45,841 nucleotides of DNA from Aeromonas australiensis (lineage in GTDB: Bacteria; Pseudomonadota; Gammaproteobacteria; Enterobacterales; Aeromonadaceae): positions 1 to 45,841 of the forward strand of contig NZ_CDDH01000019.1 of assembly GCF_000819725.1 (NCBI RefSeq). The letters are read 5' to 3'. The notes beneath the pieces are model-generated. The model was not told the DNA's origin, ran no database searches, and was given only the letters and a program-made list of their open reading frames with translations. Both the position numbers and the translations under genes were made by a program. This document shows positions 44,556 to 45,841 of the stretch, piece by piece. Positions within the stretch are counted from its first letter, which is position 1; every line of letters begins with the position of its first letter.

Positions 44556-45841
44556 TTACTCTTCGCGACTGAAAAGCGCTTCGATAAAGTCGTTGGCCAC
44601 GAAGGGGCGCAGATCGTCGATCCCCTCGCCCACCCCGATATAGCGGATCGGGATCTGGAACTTGTCGGCCACCGCGAAGATGACGCCGCCCTTGGCCGTG
44701 CCATCCAGCTTGGTGAGGGTGATGCCGGTCAGGCCCACTGCCTCACTGAACAGCTTGGCCTGGCTCAGGGCGTTCTGGCCGGTGCCGGCATCCAGAGTCA
44801 GCATGATCTCATGGGGGGCCTCTTCATCCAGCTTCTTCATCACCCGCACCACTTTCTTGAGCTCTTCCATCAGGTTGCTCTTGTTCTGCAGGCGACCTGC
44901 GGTGTCGGCAATCAGCACGTCAGCCCCGCGGGAACGGGCAGCCTCGATGGCGTCATAAATAACTGAAGCGGAGTCGGCACCGGTATGCTGGGCAATCACC
45001 GGAATATTGTTGCGCTGGCCCCATACCTGCAGCTGCTCGACCGCAGCGGCACGGAAGGTGTCACCCGCGGCCAGCATCACGCTCTTGCCTTCAGCCTGAA
45101 ACTGCTTGGCCAGCTTGCCGATGGTGGTGGTCTTGCCGACACCGTTCACGCCGACCATCAGGATCACGTAAGGCTTCTTGCTGGTGTCGATCACCAGCGG
45201 CTGCTCCACCTTGGCCAGCATCTCGCCCATATCCTGCTTGAGCAGGCCGTAGAGCGCCTCGGCATCCTTGAGCTGCTTGCGGTCCGCATGCTGCACCAGC
45301 CCCTCGATGATGCGAGTGGTGGTATCCACGCCGAGATCGGCGGTCAGCAGCTGGGTCTCCAGCTCTTCGAACAGCTCATCGTCAATCTTCTTGCCACGGA
45401 ACAGGCCGAAGAAACCGGAACCGATATTCTCCTTGGTGCGCACCAGACTACGCTTGAGGCGAGCAAAGAAGCCCTCCCGCTGCGGCTTCTCCTGGGTGTC
45501 GTCGTCCACCTTGGCGGCCAGCGGCAGAGCAGCCAGTGCGGCGGCCTCAGCCTCCATCGCGGCGACCAGGCGCATATCTTCCGCTCGCTGGGCCTCTTTG
45601 GCGATACGGGCTTCTTCCGCAGCCTGAGCTTCGGCAGCGATGCGGGCCTCTTCTGCGGCACAAGCTTCGGCAGCGATGCGGGCCTCTTCTGCGGCACGGG
45701 CGTCGGCAGCAATACGGGCCTCTTCTGCGGCGCGGGCATCGGCAGCAATACGGGCCTCTTCTGCGGCGCGGGCATCGGCAGCAATGCGCGCCTCTTCTGC
45801 GGCGCGGGCGTCGGCAGCGATGCGGGCCTCTTCTGCGGCAC
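44556..45841 (-). CDS. ftsY: Signal recognition particle receptor FtsY (N-terminus beyond window)
   Basis: The reading frame is open to the window edge, so the start is missing; at least 428 codons are present. The NG domain has an N helix (FFARLKRSLVRTKENIGSGF), G1 GVNGVGKTTT, DTAGR (G3), TKLDG (G4) and the C-terminal GVGEGIDDLRPF. It receives ribosome-SRP complexes at the inner membrane. Before the NG domain comes an Ala/Glu/Arg-rich A region made of 12-residue repeats (D/E-A-R-A-A-E-E-A-R-I-A-A). The A domain of FtsY is acidic and variable between species. An ATG inside the frame (45575) is not the true start because the repeat frame continues upstream. Confidence 0.96.
   Translation of the reverse strand, partial: AAEEARIAADARAAEEARIAADARAAEEARIAADARAAEEARIAADARAAEEARIAAEACAAEEARIAAEAQAAEEARIAKEAQRAEDMRLVAAMEAEAAALAALPLAAKVDDDTQEKPQREGFFARLKRSLVRTKENIGSGFFGLFRGKKIDDELFEELETQLLTADLGVDTTTRIIEGLVQHADRKQLKDAEALYGLLKQDMGEMLAKVEQPLVIDTSKKPYVILMVGVNGVGKTTTIGKLAKQFQAEGKSVMLAAGDTFRAAAVEQLQVWGQRNNIPVIAQHTGADSASVIYDAIEAARSRGADVLIADTAGRLQNKSNLMEELKKVVRVMKKLDEEAPHEIMLTLDAGTGQNALSQAKLFSEAVGLTGITLTKLDGTAKGGVIFAVADKFQIPIRYIGVGEGIDDLRPFVANDFIEALFSREE
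45598..45841 (-). repeat. 36-bp tandem repeat in the ftsY A domain
   Basis: One degenerate unit (45598-45633), then units at 45634, 45670, 45706, 45742, 45778 and a partial one from 45814 that runs past the window. Each encodes 12 residues, E/D-A-R-A-A-E-E-A-R-I-A-A, predicted as a charged helix or coiled coil. The first units differ more than the later ones; one has Cys in place of Arg. Units at 45706 and 45742 are identical. Confidence 0.95.

Noticed and set aside
45344..45841. Pro/Lys/Arg-rich minus-strand frame at the right edge
   Set aside because: Wrong-frame reading of the ftsY 36-bp repeats; the true frame joins the FtsY NG domain.

Overview
The window looks like chromosomal DNA of an Aeromonas-like gammaproteobacterium. 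It has high-GC codon use, a complete MSHA (mannose-sensitive haemagglutinin) type IV pilus locus in Vibrio/Shewanella/Aeromonas order, the mreBCD-maf-rng-yhdP cluster, an ftsY-ftsE-ftsX-rpoH cluster and a hut operon. Genus is inferred from protein similarity and gene order, not from a database search. There are no rRNA or tRNA genes, insertion sequences, prophage or CRISPR arrays. Most genes lie on the minus strand; only the PLP enzyme, the EAL protein and chaA are on plus.

Region 1 (5-10.4 kb, minus): mreB, mreC, mreD, maf, rng, yhdP, a Dabb-domain protein, a nucleotidyltransferase broken by a one-base shift in a G7 run, and a nitrilase-family amidohydrolase. This is the conserved cell-shape / RNase G / envelope-lipid cluster with three accessory enzymes at its end. 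mreB has a candidate promoter, and a terminator-like hairpin separates it from mreC.

Region 2 (10.4-31.0 kb, minus): the MSHA pilus locus in transcription order mshH, [PLP-enzyme gene on the opposite strand], mshI, mshI2, J, K, L, M, N, E, G, F, B, A, C, D, O, P, Q. MshI/I2/J/K resemble PilM/N/O/P, MshL is the secretin, MshE the extension ATPase with an N-terminal c-di-GMP-binding motif, MshG the platform protein, MshA the major pilin, MshB/C/D/O/P minor pilins and MshQ a large tip-type protein with a lectin-like domain. Two genes, mshI and mshG, are each followed by a diverged copy of their own 3' end, and each copy keeps the stop/start overlap with the next gene. This suggests that parts of the operon were replaced by a foreign allele. 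mshL has G9 and G7 runs and mshQ a G8 run.

Region 3 (31.0-34.3 kb): a noncoding stretch with an orphan minus-strand terminator, then a CSS-motif EAL phosphodiesterase and the ChaA calcium/proton antiporter (plus strand). The EAL enzyme, the degenerate GGDEF-EAL protein MshH and MshE put three c-di-GMP-related proteins next to one pilus.

Region 4 (34.4-41.5 kb, minus): hutI-hutG-hutU-hutH histidine degradation operon with its repressor hutC, two perfect TGTATATACA operator cores, and a beta carbonic anhydrase (can).

Region 5 (41.5-45.8 kb, minus): rpoH, ftsX, ftsE and a 5'-truncated ftsY whose N-terminal region is a 36-bp tandem repeat. The 450-bp gap between rpoH and ftsX holds two outward-pointing terminators around an AT-rich core and is a candidate site for a divergent pair of small RNAs.
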